From assembly GCA_031262005.1 (NCBI GenBank), contig JAISIO010000041.1, positions 1 to 10,063 of the forward strand: a stretch of 10,063 nt of DNA. The letters run 5' to 3'. The number at the start of each line of letters is the position of its first letter. Position 1 is the first letter of the stretch. The stretch is from Bacteroidales bacterium. GTDB taxonomy: Bacteria; Bacteroidota; Bacteroidia; Bacteroidales; UBA1715. A program made the translations under genes and the position numbers. Under the pieces are notes generated by a model. The model worked only from the letters and a program-made list of their open reading frames with translations, had not been told where the DNA came from and searched no databases. Of the stretch, positions 1-5,955 are shown in pieces.

Positions 1-15
1 CTCTCTACGCCTCCA

Positions 16-519
16 TTATTGCCCAAAGGCACTCTGTATAGTACGGCTACCACTTTGCTCGGTGAGAAGTTGCGTGGCTATGGAGTTGCACACATTTTCC
101 AAATCTTCGAGCGTGAAAAGAAAGGGTTTGGTGCTGTTTGTTACCAAAGCCGTTTCGGCATCAAGCAGGCGGGCTTGAATAAAATATTTATCCTTTACTG
201 TGCTGATTTTTACCACACACACGAGTTTTGAGCCAAACTGCTTGCCGAGCCGTGCTATGTGCTCATCGTCTACCATGCCAGTACGCTGATATTCTTGCTC
301 TTTGTTAATGGCTTGCAGAAAATCTGCTGTGCGTTCTACGGCAGAGTAGCCACCGTTGTGCGTAATGGCATCTACGAGAAAGGCTCCTGCATAGTCACCT
401 ATGCCGTCTGCTTCGCCGCCCGATACGTACACTACTATTTTTTGTGGGCTATTTTTTGCCTGTCCAAAGGCTATGCCTGCGCACAATAGGGCAAGCATAC
501 AAATTAGTGTTTTTTTCAT
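16..519 (-). CDS. Secreted CsgG/FlgO-like domain protein, stand-alone
   Basis: This 167-residue protein has a cleavable signal peptide (MKK start, hydrophobic core, likely cut near AFGQ at residues 17-20). One compact alpha/beta domain follows at about residues 27-152. The pattern YSAVERTADFL, EQEYQRTGM, a Gly-rich LGKQFGSKLVCVVKI stretch and ARLLDAET resembles the CsgG/FlgO/LpoB-type periplasmic domain, though the exact family is inferred. It is clearly paralogous to the N-terminal half of the next gene upstream (541-1428) and more distantly to the DGR target (3585-4808), but it has no lectin-fold C-terminal domain and stops soon after the CsgG-like part. The start lies 21 nt below the stop of the 541-1428 gene, so the two are probably co-transcribed. 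It acts in the periplasm or at the outer membrane; its substrate is unknown. A role as the ancestral, undecorated form of the scaffold is inference. Confidence 0.8.
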   Translation of the reverse strand: MKKTLICMLALLCAGIAFGQAKNSPQKIVVYVSGGEADGIGDYAGAFLVDAITHNGGYSAVERTADFLQAINKEQEYQRTGMVDDEHIARLGKQFGSKLVCVVKISTVKDKYFIQARLLDAETALVTNSTKPFLFTLEDLENVCNSIATQLLTEQSGSRTIQSAFGQ

Positions 520-540
520 TGTTTTATTTTTATGTTGTTA

Positions 541-1428
541 CTATTTTCTAACACAACGATACCGATAGGTATCCTCATTATCGCCGTCGTTCTGCACGCC
601 GTTACTAAAATTCTGTACCCAATGATCTTTGCCTTTGTCAGAGGTAGAACTCCAATACCAAGGATTACTCCTCGTTTCAAAATTACCGATAGTGGCTCTC
701 TCTTTGTAAAGAATTGCTAACTCTGCCTTTGTTGGCAATCGCCAATTTGAAAAACCACCTAATTCTAAAGCTGCGCATAATTCATTGGCAGAACGAAACG
801 TCATTGCCGGACCTAAATCTTTTTTCGTTACCATAAATCCATATTCCTCCATTTTTATGTATTCATCGGTATTTTCTGAAGCAGTCGAAACTACAAGTGC
901 AGTGGAAACGGTAGTAGCGGAAACGGTAGAAACTATAGAAGCCGTCTCCTTACTTTCTCGCTCGCCAAACATAGATTTGGTAACATTCTCGCAAGAGGTT
1001 TCAAAGCCTGTCAAATTGCCAAATTGGAACATGTGAGGTTTTGCCGTTGCTTGAAGATTTCCGGTTTCCACATCAATTAAACGAGCTGAAATAAAGGGCT
1101 GATTATCTATCAATCCGATTTTAACCGCACACACCAAATCGACTCCTAACTGAGCACCCAACTTTGCAATGTCGCTATCAAGTACTGTTCCGCTTCGTTG
1201 GTAGCCTTGTTCTTTACTCAACATATTCAAAAAATCGGCGGTTCGTTCATACGCAGCATAAATATCACGCTTTACTATTGAGTTTGTTAAAAACTCACCG
1301 GCAAACTCTGCATAATTTCTACCGCTTTTATCTTCGGTATAAATTGCTACTTTTTCTTTGGCGTTTTGCCCGAAGGCTATGCCTGCACACAATAGGGCAA
1401 GCATACAAATTAGTGTTTTTTTCATCAT
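541..1428 (-). CDS. Secreted CsgG-like protein fused to a DUF1566 domain
   Basis: This 295-residue protein has a signal peptide (residues 1-21, cut near AFGQ), a CsgG/FlgO-like domain (about 25-155, with YAAYERTADFL, KEQGYQRSGT and SARLIDVETG), a Ser/Thr/Val-rich linker (160-187) and a DUF1566 (Lcl C-terminal type) domain at about 190-295. DUF1566 marks are LGGFSNWRLPTKAEL, WYWSST, FSNG and the terminal YRCVR. Two start codons are adjacent (1428 and 1425). Comparison with the paralog at 519 favours the second, since both then begin MKKTLICML. DUF1566 proteins are typically secreted or surface modules of unknown ligand. The gene sits 63 nt below the RT frame and 21 nt above the stand-alone paralog. 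Its 3' end does not match the DGR template, so it is not a second VR of this element. Its binding function is inferred only from the domain family. Confidence 0.85.
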   Translation of the reverse strand: MMKKTLICMLALLCAGIAFGQNAKEKVAIYTEDKSGRNYAEFAGEFLTNSIVKRDIYAAYERTADFLNMLSKEQGYQRSGTVLDSDIAKLGAQLGVDLVCAVKIGLIDNQPFISARLIDVETGNLQATAKPHMFQFGNLTGFETSCENVTKSMFGERESKETASIVSTVSATTVSTALVVSTASENTDEYIKMEEYGFMVTKKDLGPAMTFRSANELCAALELGGFSNWRLPTKAELAILYKERATIGNFETRSNPWYWSSTSDKGKDHWVQNFSNGVQNDGDNEDTYRYRCVRK

Positions 1429-1491
1429 TTTGTTTTTATTTTATTACTTTAATTCAAATTAAAACAGAGCTTTCGCATTATATTACAGTTA

Positions 1492-1608
1492 CTAACACTG
1501 TTTTCTGTTATTGATATTTTTACCTCGTTCAAAACAAGGATAGGGTTCATAAATCGGTTTACCTGCATAATAGGAATGCTGCTGCTCCTGAATATTGTAT
1601 GTAAGCTC
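1492..1608 (-). other. Possible TR-RNA spacer downstream of the template, read as RT tail
   Basis: This 117-bp stretch after the TR stays open in the RT frame, giving about 38 residues rich in Gln, Tyr and Asn with no recognisable domain. In the Bordetella phage DGR, the RNA just 3' of the TR folds and primes cDNA synthesis, and this stretch is in the equivalent position. Only the first few bases (to 1601) resemble the sequence next to the VR. Protein tail or RNA element cannot be decided by inspection. Confidence 0.4.
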
Positions 1609-2838
1609 CGGAAGGACAAGGCGGAAGCCCAAATTGTTGTTGCGATTACTCGGCGTGTTGTTGTTGCGATTGGCAACGCGGCAGTTCGACGCATTGTTGT
1701 TCCAGCTGCCGCCGCGATTCACGCGGTTAGAGCCTTCCTCGATTGATGCCCTGTTGGTATTTATTATTTTTTGCCTCAACACAAAGGTATTGGCGTGGCG
1801 AGTAAAAGCCACAAGCGGCAATACATGGTTTTGATATTCTTGCTGCCCCCACTCGCCTACTGCAAATTTTTCGGCATAATTTTCCATCTTTTTTGCAAAA
1901 CGCTTGCGACTGTTTGCCGTGAGCCTTGTATGGCTCGCATAGAGCAGATACCCAAGAAACGGCAAACCTCTATCGTTAGCATTTAAGCAAAAGGGCTTTA
2001 ATTGCAATTGCAATTTCTCTCTAATAAAATTTTCGTATCGCTTGCCTATTTCCAATAGTTTAGCTTTATCGTTTTCCCACAGCACCATATCGTCCATGTA
2101 GCGCACATACGCCGTAGATTTCAAATGTTCTTTCAAATGCCTGTCGGCATACGCCAAATAATGGTTTGCAAAATATTGACTGGTGAGGTTGCCTATGGGT
2201 AAGCCGCAGGTTGCTTGTATGGGAGATTGCGGGTCAAGCCCGCAATGACGTGGGTCAAGCCCGCAATGACGTTGTGGCTGGATTGCTTCGATACTTCGCA
2301 CCTCGCTATGACGTTCTACGCTGTAAGAATCTATAATGGCATTGAACACGGCGAGCAATTTTGGCTCTTTAAACCTGCGTTGCAACAACTGTTTTAGAAT
2401 ATCGTGATTGATGCTGTCGAAATATTTTCGCACATCAAGTTTGAGAAAATAACGGTACTTACGCTGAAACTCTTTTGCTCTACCAAGAGCCGCATACGTG
2501 CCTTTTCCTAAACGACAGGCGTAACTATCGTATATCTGATATGTTTCAAAATACTCGTGGCACACATTCATCAATGCGTGGTGCAACACTCGCTCCCTGA
2601 AAGCCGCTGCGCAAATTTGCCGTTCTTTGGGATCGTATATGGTAAAATAGTGATAATCGCCGGTAGAAACTTCGCCTGAAAGAAGCTCCTCTCGCAAGGT
2701 TTTTAAGTTTGCATCTAAACTGCGGCGATACGCTTCCACCGCAAGCTTAGTAGATTTACCACGCTGTGCTTTCCAAAAAGCAAGGCGCAGATTATCCGGC
2801 TCGGCTATCCTATCAAGTAAAAAGTTGGCTCGCTTCAT
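1492..2838 (-). CDS. DGR reverse transcriptase with the template repeat inside its reading frame
   Basis: This RNA-directed DNA polymerase of the diversity-generating retroelement class copies TR RNA into adenine-mutated cDNA. Visible RT motifs: LKLDVRKYFDSI (133-144, metal-binding D135), GLPIGNLTSQ (212-221; the SQ ending is the DGR hallmark, group II intron RTs have SP), the catalytic YMDD (247-250) and FLGYLLY (294-300). The polymerase part ends near residue 360. Residues 369-410 are encoded by the TR, and 411-448 by sequence beyond it, so the 448-residue frame is longer than a plain DGR RT. Whether the tail is made into useful protein or is only RNA template is unknown. Residues 176-207 look like an inserted dispersed repeat between motifs A and B. 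The start overlaps the HRDC gene's end by 26 nt, suggesting translational coupling. All catalytic motifs are intact. Confidence 0.96.
   Translation of the reverse strand: MKRANFLLDRIAEPDNLRLAFWKAQRGKSTKLAVEAYRRSLDANLKTLREELLSGEVSTGDYHYFTIYDPKERQICAAAFRERVLHHALMNVCHEYFETYQIYDSYACRLGKGTYAALGRAKEFQRKYRYFLKLDVRKYFDSINHDILKQLLQRRFKEPKLLAVFNAIIDSYSVERHSEVRSIEAIQPQRHCGLDPRHCGLDPQSPIQATCGLPIGNLTSQYFANHYLAYADRHLKEHLKSTAYVRYMDDMVLWENDKAKLLEIGKRYENFIREKLQLQLKPFCLNANDRGLPFLGYLLYASHTRLTANSRKRFAKKMENYAEKFAVGEWGQQEYQNHVLPLVAFTRHANTFVLRQKIINTNRASIEEGSNRVNRGGSWNNNASNCRVANRNNNTPSNRNNNLGFRLVLPELTYNIQEQQHSYYAGKPIYEPYPCFERGKNINNRKQC
1609..1734 (-). repeat. DGR template repeat (TR)
   Basis: This is the donor copy for the VR at 3588-3713. 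Read on the minus strand it carries 14 AAY codons (28 adenines at codon positions 1 and 2), with three NNN triplets on an otherwise conserved FGE-type scaffold (RGGSW, CRVANR, GFRLVLP). AAY mutated at both adenines can give 15 amino acids without a stop. Unusually, the TR lies wholly within the RT reading frame and in the same frame as the VR. Identity ends at the GAA/TCA mismatch on the 5' side and at GAG (TR) versus TAG (VR) on the 3' side. Confidence 0.97.
2218..2313 (-). repeat. In-frame dispersed-repeat insertion within the RT gene
   Basis: This 96-bp stretch (32 codons) contains two perfect tandem 21-bp units (2231-2251, 2252-2272), a stem-loop (ATTGCGGG 2226-2233 with CCCGCAAT 2239-2246), and a segment of the GAAGCAATCC...CGTCAT type. 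It translates as a repeated CGLDP motif. Sequences of this kind are common dispersed genomic repeats. It lies between RT motif A and the GLPIGNLTSQ motif and keeps the frame, making that loop about 30 residues longer than in DGR RTs I know. Boundaries are approximate. Confidence 0.7.
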
Positions 2839-3343
2839 GGGGAGTGGGGTTTACATTTGCTTCATTCGTAGCGGTTGGCACTTCTGCTACTTTTTGTGCA
2901 TACATTTCGGCAAGTTGCTTGCCGTATTTTTGCACTTTCTTATCGCCAATGCCTTTTACGGCAATCAACTTTGCTGCTTCTATTTTAGGCAGGCGAGCTA
3001 TACCGGCAAGTTCTTCGTCGGTAAACACAGCGTAGGCAGGCATTCCATCGTTTGCTGCTATCTGTTTGCGTATTTCTCGCAACGCTGAAAACACCGCAAA
3101 CTCTTTTTCGCTCAACACTTGCTTGTAGTCTACTTTTTCTTTGCTGTTCGACGAAAAAGTATCTCCATGCGTAGCATTGCCGCCCGTGATGTAGCGTATG
3201 CAAAAACTCCAGCAACCGCCTTTTTCGTTTTGAAAAAAACGCTGCTCCACCTCAAGCACACGGAGCGAGGCAAGCGAGCGGTTCAACTCTGCCTGCATAG
3301 TGCCATCGTCGGTGAGCGGTATGTTTATTATTTTTATTTGCAT
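2813..3343 (-). CDS. HRDC-domain DGR accessory protein
   Basis: This 176-residue protein has an N-terminal region (1-55) with LNRSLASLRVLEVEQRFF and a WSFCIRYI strand, a short polar linker, and an HRDC domain at about 78-150. HRDC marks are ALREIRKQIAANDGMPAYAV, FTDEELAGIARLP, and the hairpin IAVKGIGDKKVQKYG. The last 25 residues are low complexity. HRDC domains bind nucleic acids in RecQ helicases and RNase D, and HRDC proteins are a recognised replacement for Avd in a subset of DGRs. The expected role is to bind TR RNA, cDNA or RT during mutagenic retrohoming; this is family knowledge plus inference. It lies between target and RT, overlapping the RT start by 26 nt. No helicase or nuclease motif is present, so it is not a RecQ fragment. 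No Avd-like gene was seen elsewhere in the window. Confidence 0.9.
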   Translation of the reverse strand: MQIKIINIPLTDDGTMQAELNRSLASLRVLEVEQRFFQNEKGGCWSFCIRYITGGNATHGDTFSSNSKEKVDYKQVLSEKEFAVFSALREIRKQIAANDGMPAYAVFTDEELAGIARLPKIEAAKLIAVKGIGDKKVQKYGKQLAEMYAQKVAEVPTATNEANVNPTPHEASQLFT

Positions 3344-3363
3344 AGTGTTTCGGTTTATTTATT

Positions 3364-3420
3364 ACAAGGGGGCATGCCCCCTTGTTGATGATATGCTTAG
3401 CAAGGGGTTTCAACCCCTTG
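3364..3420. repeat. Paired palindromes, copy A
   Basis: A perfect 22-bp palindrome with GGGGGCATGCCCCC core (3364-3385) is followed after 15 nt by a 20-bp hairpin with GGGGTTTCAACCCC core (3401-3420). The pair lies in the 241-bp gap between target and HRDC genes. It is related to copies at 4829-4882 and 6623-6678. Confidence 0.85.
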
Positions 3421-3506
3421 TCGATATAAACATTTTTGCCTCATTTTGCCTCTTTGCTGCGCTCGTCCCTCGCTTGCTGTCGGCAAAACTCGTTGGAGCT
3501 TACATA

Positions 3507-3575
3507 CTTCCTTTTTCTTTTCTTCCTTTTTCTTTTCTTCTTTTTTCTTTTTTTCTTTTTTCTTTTTTTCTTTTT
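3507..3575. repeat. 69-nt homopyrimidine (minus-strand homopurine) tract
   Basis: This is an unbroken C/T run on the plus strand, so A/G on the coding strand, beginning 9 nt past the target gene's stop codon. It is built of 15-nt tandem units: one 15-mer duplicated at 3507-3521 and 3522-3536, and a second, T7C/T6C-type period duplicated at 3541-3555 and 3556-3570. Such tracts are slippage-prone and can form triplex structures. Its place directly behind the VR may be relevant to retrohoming (inference). Confidence 0.85.
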
Positions 3576-3584
3576 GCAGGTAAA

Positions 3585-4808
3585 CTACGGAAGGACAAGG
3601 CGGAAGCCCAAATGGGAGTTGCGAAGACTCGGCGTGCGGCTGGAGCGATCGGCAACTCGGCAGCTAGACGCATCGTCGGACCAGCTGCCGCCACGAAACA
3701 CGCGGTGAGAGCCTGATGATGCTCCTATGGGGTCGCGCTGCTGTGCGCTGCTGTAACTGCCATACCAGTCGTAACACCATTCCCACACTTTTCCGCTCAT
3801 ATCATATATGCCAAGTTCGTTTGGCTGTTTGGTGCCTACGGGGTGGGTTGTACTACCGCTATTTTCGCCATACCACGCTACCTGCTCCACAAAATTACTG
3901 CCTGAATATTTATACCCTCTGCTTTGATTGCCGCCTCGTGCGGCATATTCCCACTCGGCTTCGGTAGGCAAACGGTAATTTTTGCCCGTAGCGGCATTCA
4001 AGCGTGAAATAAACTCCTGCGCCTCATTCCAACTTACATAGTACATGGGGTAATTATCGCCTACGCCATACAATGAACTTGCTCCTGCTTTCGACTGTTG
4101 TTGAGAAATACTTGTTCCCATAAGCAACTGCCACTGTGCCTGTGTTACTTCGTATTTGGCTATCTTAAACGAACTGAGAGTTACGCTGTGCAGCGGGCTT
4201 TCATCGCTATCGCAACTGCCTTGTTGTTCGCTCGTGCAACCCATCCAAAACGTGCCGCCCTGTACTTCTACCATTACAGGTTCTGCCGGGTGGCGTTGCG
4301 TGTTGGTGTATGAAGTCGCACGTGGTTGCACAGAAGTACTACCTCCTGACACACCAAGAAGTCTATATGCCAATTCTTGACATTGTTTATCTACTTTCAT
4401 ACGATCTGTACGATCATAGAGTACTTCATAATCCGACCTGTCTATTTCTCCGGTACTTACACTGTAAATTTCACTATTCACTACCAACTCATTTCCGTCT
4501 AAAGAAAGTTTGAATACGCATATATAATCTGCGCCGTCTTGCCCCCCAAGACTTTTGGCATCAGCCACCATACCGCTCTGCTGAAACTCCATTTCGGCGG
4601 CAATAAATTTTTGTCCCATACGGGTATATGCCGTGTATCCATTTATGTGGGTAAATGCCTTGTTCATACTCGCGGTAATAATCATCTTGTCATTCATAGA
4701 AACATCTCCTTGTAGTACCTTAGGCTTCAGCACTGCAACCTTTTTGTCTTGCCCAAAGGCTATGCACGCACTTAGCAAAACAAGCATAATAAGTATTGTT
4801 CTTTTCAT
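3585..4808 (-). CDS. DGR target protein: CsgG-like domain plus FGE/C-type-lectin fold variable domain
   Basis: This 407-residue exported protein has a leader (1-20) ending AFGQ, so signal peptidase I cleavage is possible. LLSAC at 11-15 also fits a lipobox, so a lipoprotein cannot be excluded. A CsgG/FlgO-like domain spans about 22-152, a short linker follows, and an FGE-sulfatase (SUMF1-like) domain occupies about 176-407. FGE marks are VQGGTFWMG, KYEVTQAQW, YYVSWNEAQEF, YRLPTEAEWEYAARGG, IYDMSGKVWEW, RVFRGGSW and the terminal GFRLVLP. The cysteine pair of true formylglycine-generating enzymes is not evident, so it is probably a binding scaffold rather than an enzyme. Residues 366-407 are the variable repeat, with 13 of 14 template Asn codons changed here. 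DGR targets of this fold are displayed on cells (for example Treponema TvpA, Legionella LdtA). Its ligand is unknown. It lies 79 nt below the LPP20-like gene and 241 nt above HRDC. Confidence 0.95.
   Translation of the reverse strand: MKRTILIMLVLLSACIAFGQDKKVAVLKPKVLQGDVSMNDKMIITASMNKAFTHINGYTAYTRMGQKFIAAEMEFQQSGMVADAKSLGGQDGADYICVFKLSLDGNELVVNSEIYSVSTGEIDRSDYEVLYDRTDRMKVDKQCQELAYRLLGVSGGSTSVQPRATSYTNTQRHPAEPVMVEVQGGTFWMGCTSEQQGSCDSDESPLHSVTLSSFKIAKYEVTQAQWQLLMGTSISQQQSKAGASSLYGVGDNYPMYYVSWNEAQEFISRLNAATGKNYRLPTEAEWEYAARGGNQSRGYKYSGSNFVEQVAWYGENSGSTTHPVGTKQPNELGIYDMSGKVWEWCYDWYGSYSSAQQRDPIGASSGSHRVFRGGSWSDDASSCRVADRSSRTPSLRNSHLGFRLVLP
3588..3612 (-). promoter_or_regulatory. Initiation of mutagenic homology (IMH) candidate
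   Basis: This 25-bp block at the 3' end of the VR is identical to 1609-1633 in the TR and codes for the invariant GFRLVLP end of the protein. In studied DGRs the 3' end of the VR holds the IMH where cDNA integration begins. Here divergence starts with the next base (VR TAG, TR GAG), which fits an IMH/IMH* boundary. No inverted repeat was seen directly beyond it; a purine tract is there instead. The assignment is by position. Confidence 0.6.
3588..3713 (-). repeat. DGR variable repeat (VR)
   Basis: These 126 bp match the TR at 1609-1734 with constant offset (1979) and no gaps. There are 22 mismatches. Nineteen are at template adenines within AAY (Asn) codons, giving His, Ser, Leu, Arg, Asp or Phe; one of the 14 Asn codons is unchanged. 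The other three (3657, 3666, 3693) are not at adenines and are synonymous. The repeat covers the last 42 codons of the target gene, up to but not including the TAG stop. The pattern was read directly base by base. Confidence 0.97.
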
Positions 4809-4828
4809 TGTATTCTCTTTTTTTTATG

Positions 4829-4882
4829 ACAATGGGGCAAGCCCCCTTGTTGTTTGTTTCGGCAAGGGGTTTCAACCCCTTG
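4829..4882. repeat. Paired palindromes, copy B
   Basis: An imperfect version of the GGGGGCATGCCCCC palindrome (4829-4850, core TGGGGCAAGCCCCC) is followed by the GGGGTTTCAACCCC hairpin (4863-4882). It fills most of the 79-bp gap between the LPP20-like gene and the DGR target. It could act as a transcript-stabilising or terminating hairpin. Confidence 0.85.
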
Positions 4883-4887
4883 TTGGT

Positions 4888-5955
4888 TTAATTCTTTATC
4901 AATTGCACTACTTTTTCCACAATTTTGTCGGCAAGGTCGTCAAAAGCCTCTTCGGTGGCTTTGGTGCGGTTGCCGACCGTCCAACCACCTTTGCTTTCGG
5001 TTATTTGCGGTTTTAGCGTTTTTTGCGTGTGTGCGTTATATACGCTTGCGGTAGCCGTTGCGTAGCAAAAAACAATATTGTCAGGAGCATCTTGACAGCG
5101 AGCAAGGCGGGCATTCACTTGTATCACATAGTCGGCTTCTTCTTGCGAGTCGGTAAAATTGCAGCCGCAGCCTTTTTCGGTAATCAAGCCGGGCAGGCGG
5201 TCGCCGATATGCACTACTGTTTGCCCATTCACGCTTTCGGTACATTCCACATATACATAAATGCTGTTTTCCAAGTCGGTAATAGTTTGTATCAGCGTAT
5301 TTTTAAGCTGCTGTGTGCGGCTTTGTTGCAAATCGGCTGTGGGGTCTATTGCCGTAAGCAAATCTTGTGCAAATACAATGCGAGCAAACAAATCTATTAC
5401 GCCCGAACATTCTTTTTTCGCTTTCATTTTATAGCCTTTTTCGGCAAGTTCACCTGCTGTTTTCAGTGTACCTTCTACTTCACCAAGCCACAGCGAAATT
5501 TGTTTTTGATAATACACCGAAAGTTCCGAACGACTTACGTGCGCAAAAGCATAAGCCGTGCGCCGAGAGGCATCGTAATAGCTTTCCACGCTGCTGCCTA
5601 CCACCTCGGCAAGCGATACCGTATTAATGTACGACGTAAAACTTGAGTGCAACTGTTCTTCTATGTCCGAACCGCTCACACTTTTATCTATGGAAGTTTT
5701 ATCGGTATTCACCAACACACGTATACGCTGCGAAAGTTCGCCTACGGCAATTTGTTTAGCACGGTTCAATGCTGTTTGCTGTTGCTCTTTTGCAGCAAGA
5801 GCTATTTCCGAATAACCGGTATAATATTCGCTTTGCGGATATTGCGCAGAGCGCACATCGGCATCGAGCCACGAAGGGGCTGTGCCCTGCGCCATGAGAG
5901 CGCAGGGTATGAACAGCCACAAAGAAACGAGTATTTTATTTATTGCTTTCTTCAT
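4888..5955 (-). CDS. Secreted LPP20/FlgP-like family protein
   Basis: This 355-residue protein has a signal peptide (1-22, cut after MAQ). The mature N-terminus APSWLDADVRSAQYPQSEYY and the helical stretch EQQQTALNRAKQIAVGELSQRIRV (about 57-80) match the general layout of LPP20/FlgP-type proteins (Pro-Trp near the start, then Ala-rich helix). A second part (about 230-350) has CGCNF, an alternating strand YVIQVNARLARC and YATATASVYN, suggesting a beta-rich C-terminal domain I cannot name. No lipobox is seen. It overlaps the lipoprotein gene upstream by 20 nt (5936-5955), indicating translational coupling, and is followed by the DGR target 79 nt on. It probably acts in the periplasm or at the outer membrane. 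Co-occurrence with CsgG/FlgO-like proteins recalls the FlgO/FlgP/FlgT group, but no flagellar gene is present, so a structural partnership is inference. Confidence 0.75.
   Translation of the reverse strand: MKKAINKILVSLWLFIPCALMAQGTAPSWLDADVRSAQYPQSEYYTGYSEIALAAKEQQQTALNRAKQIAVGELSQRIRVLVNTDKTSIDKSVSGSDIEEQLHSSFTSYINTVSLAEVVGSSVESYYDASRRTAYAFAHVSRSELSVYYQKQISLWLGEVEGTLKTAGELAEKGYKMKAKKECSGVIDLFARIVFAQDLLTAIDPTADLQQSRTQQLKNTLIQTITDLENSIYVYVECTESVNGQTVVHIGDRLPGLITEKGCGCNFTDSQEEADYVIQVNARLARCQDAPDNIVFCYATATASVYNAHTQKTLKPQITESKGGWTVGNRTKATEEAFDDLADKIVEKVVQLIKN

Noticed and set aside
541..720. The DUF1566 end of the 541-1428 gene as a second VR
   Set aside because: It shares no run of sequence with the TR at 1609-1734, and its Asn codons show no template relation. 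It could be a target of another DGR, but nothing here supports that.
1609..1734. TR as a decayed FGE-domain gene fragment
   Set aside because: The length, gap-free match to the VR, AAY-loaded codons and adenine-only replacement pattern fit a template, not random decay.
2813..3343. HRDC gene as a RecQ or RNase D remnant
   Set aside because: It has its own N-terminal region and start and overlaps the RT gene; no helicase or nuclease sequence lies nearby.
3364..3420. Short repeats as a CRISPR array
   Set aside because: Two different palindromes per locus, not regularly spaced repeats with unique spacers, and no cas gene.
3300..3716. Plus-strand open frame of 138 codons
   Set aside because: It runs antisense through the purine tract and the VR, with low-complexity Phe/Leu content; it is a shadow frame.
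3585..4808. Target as an active formylglycine-generating or sulfatase-maturing enzyme
   Set aside because: The catalytic cysteine pair expected near the C-terminus is not evident, and that region is randomised by the DGR.
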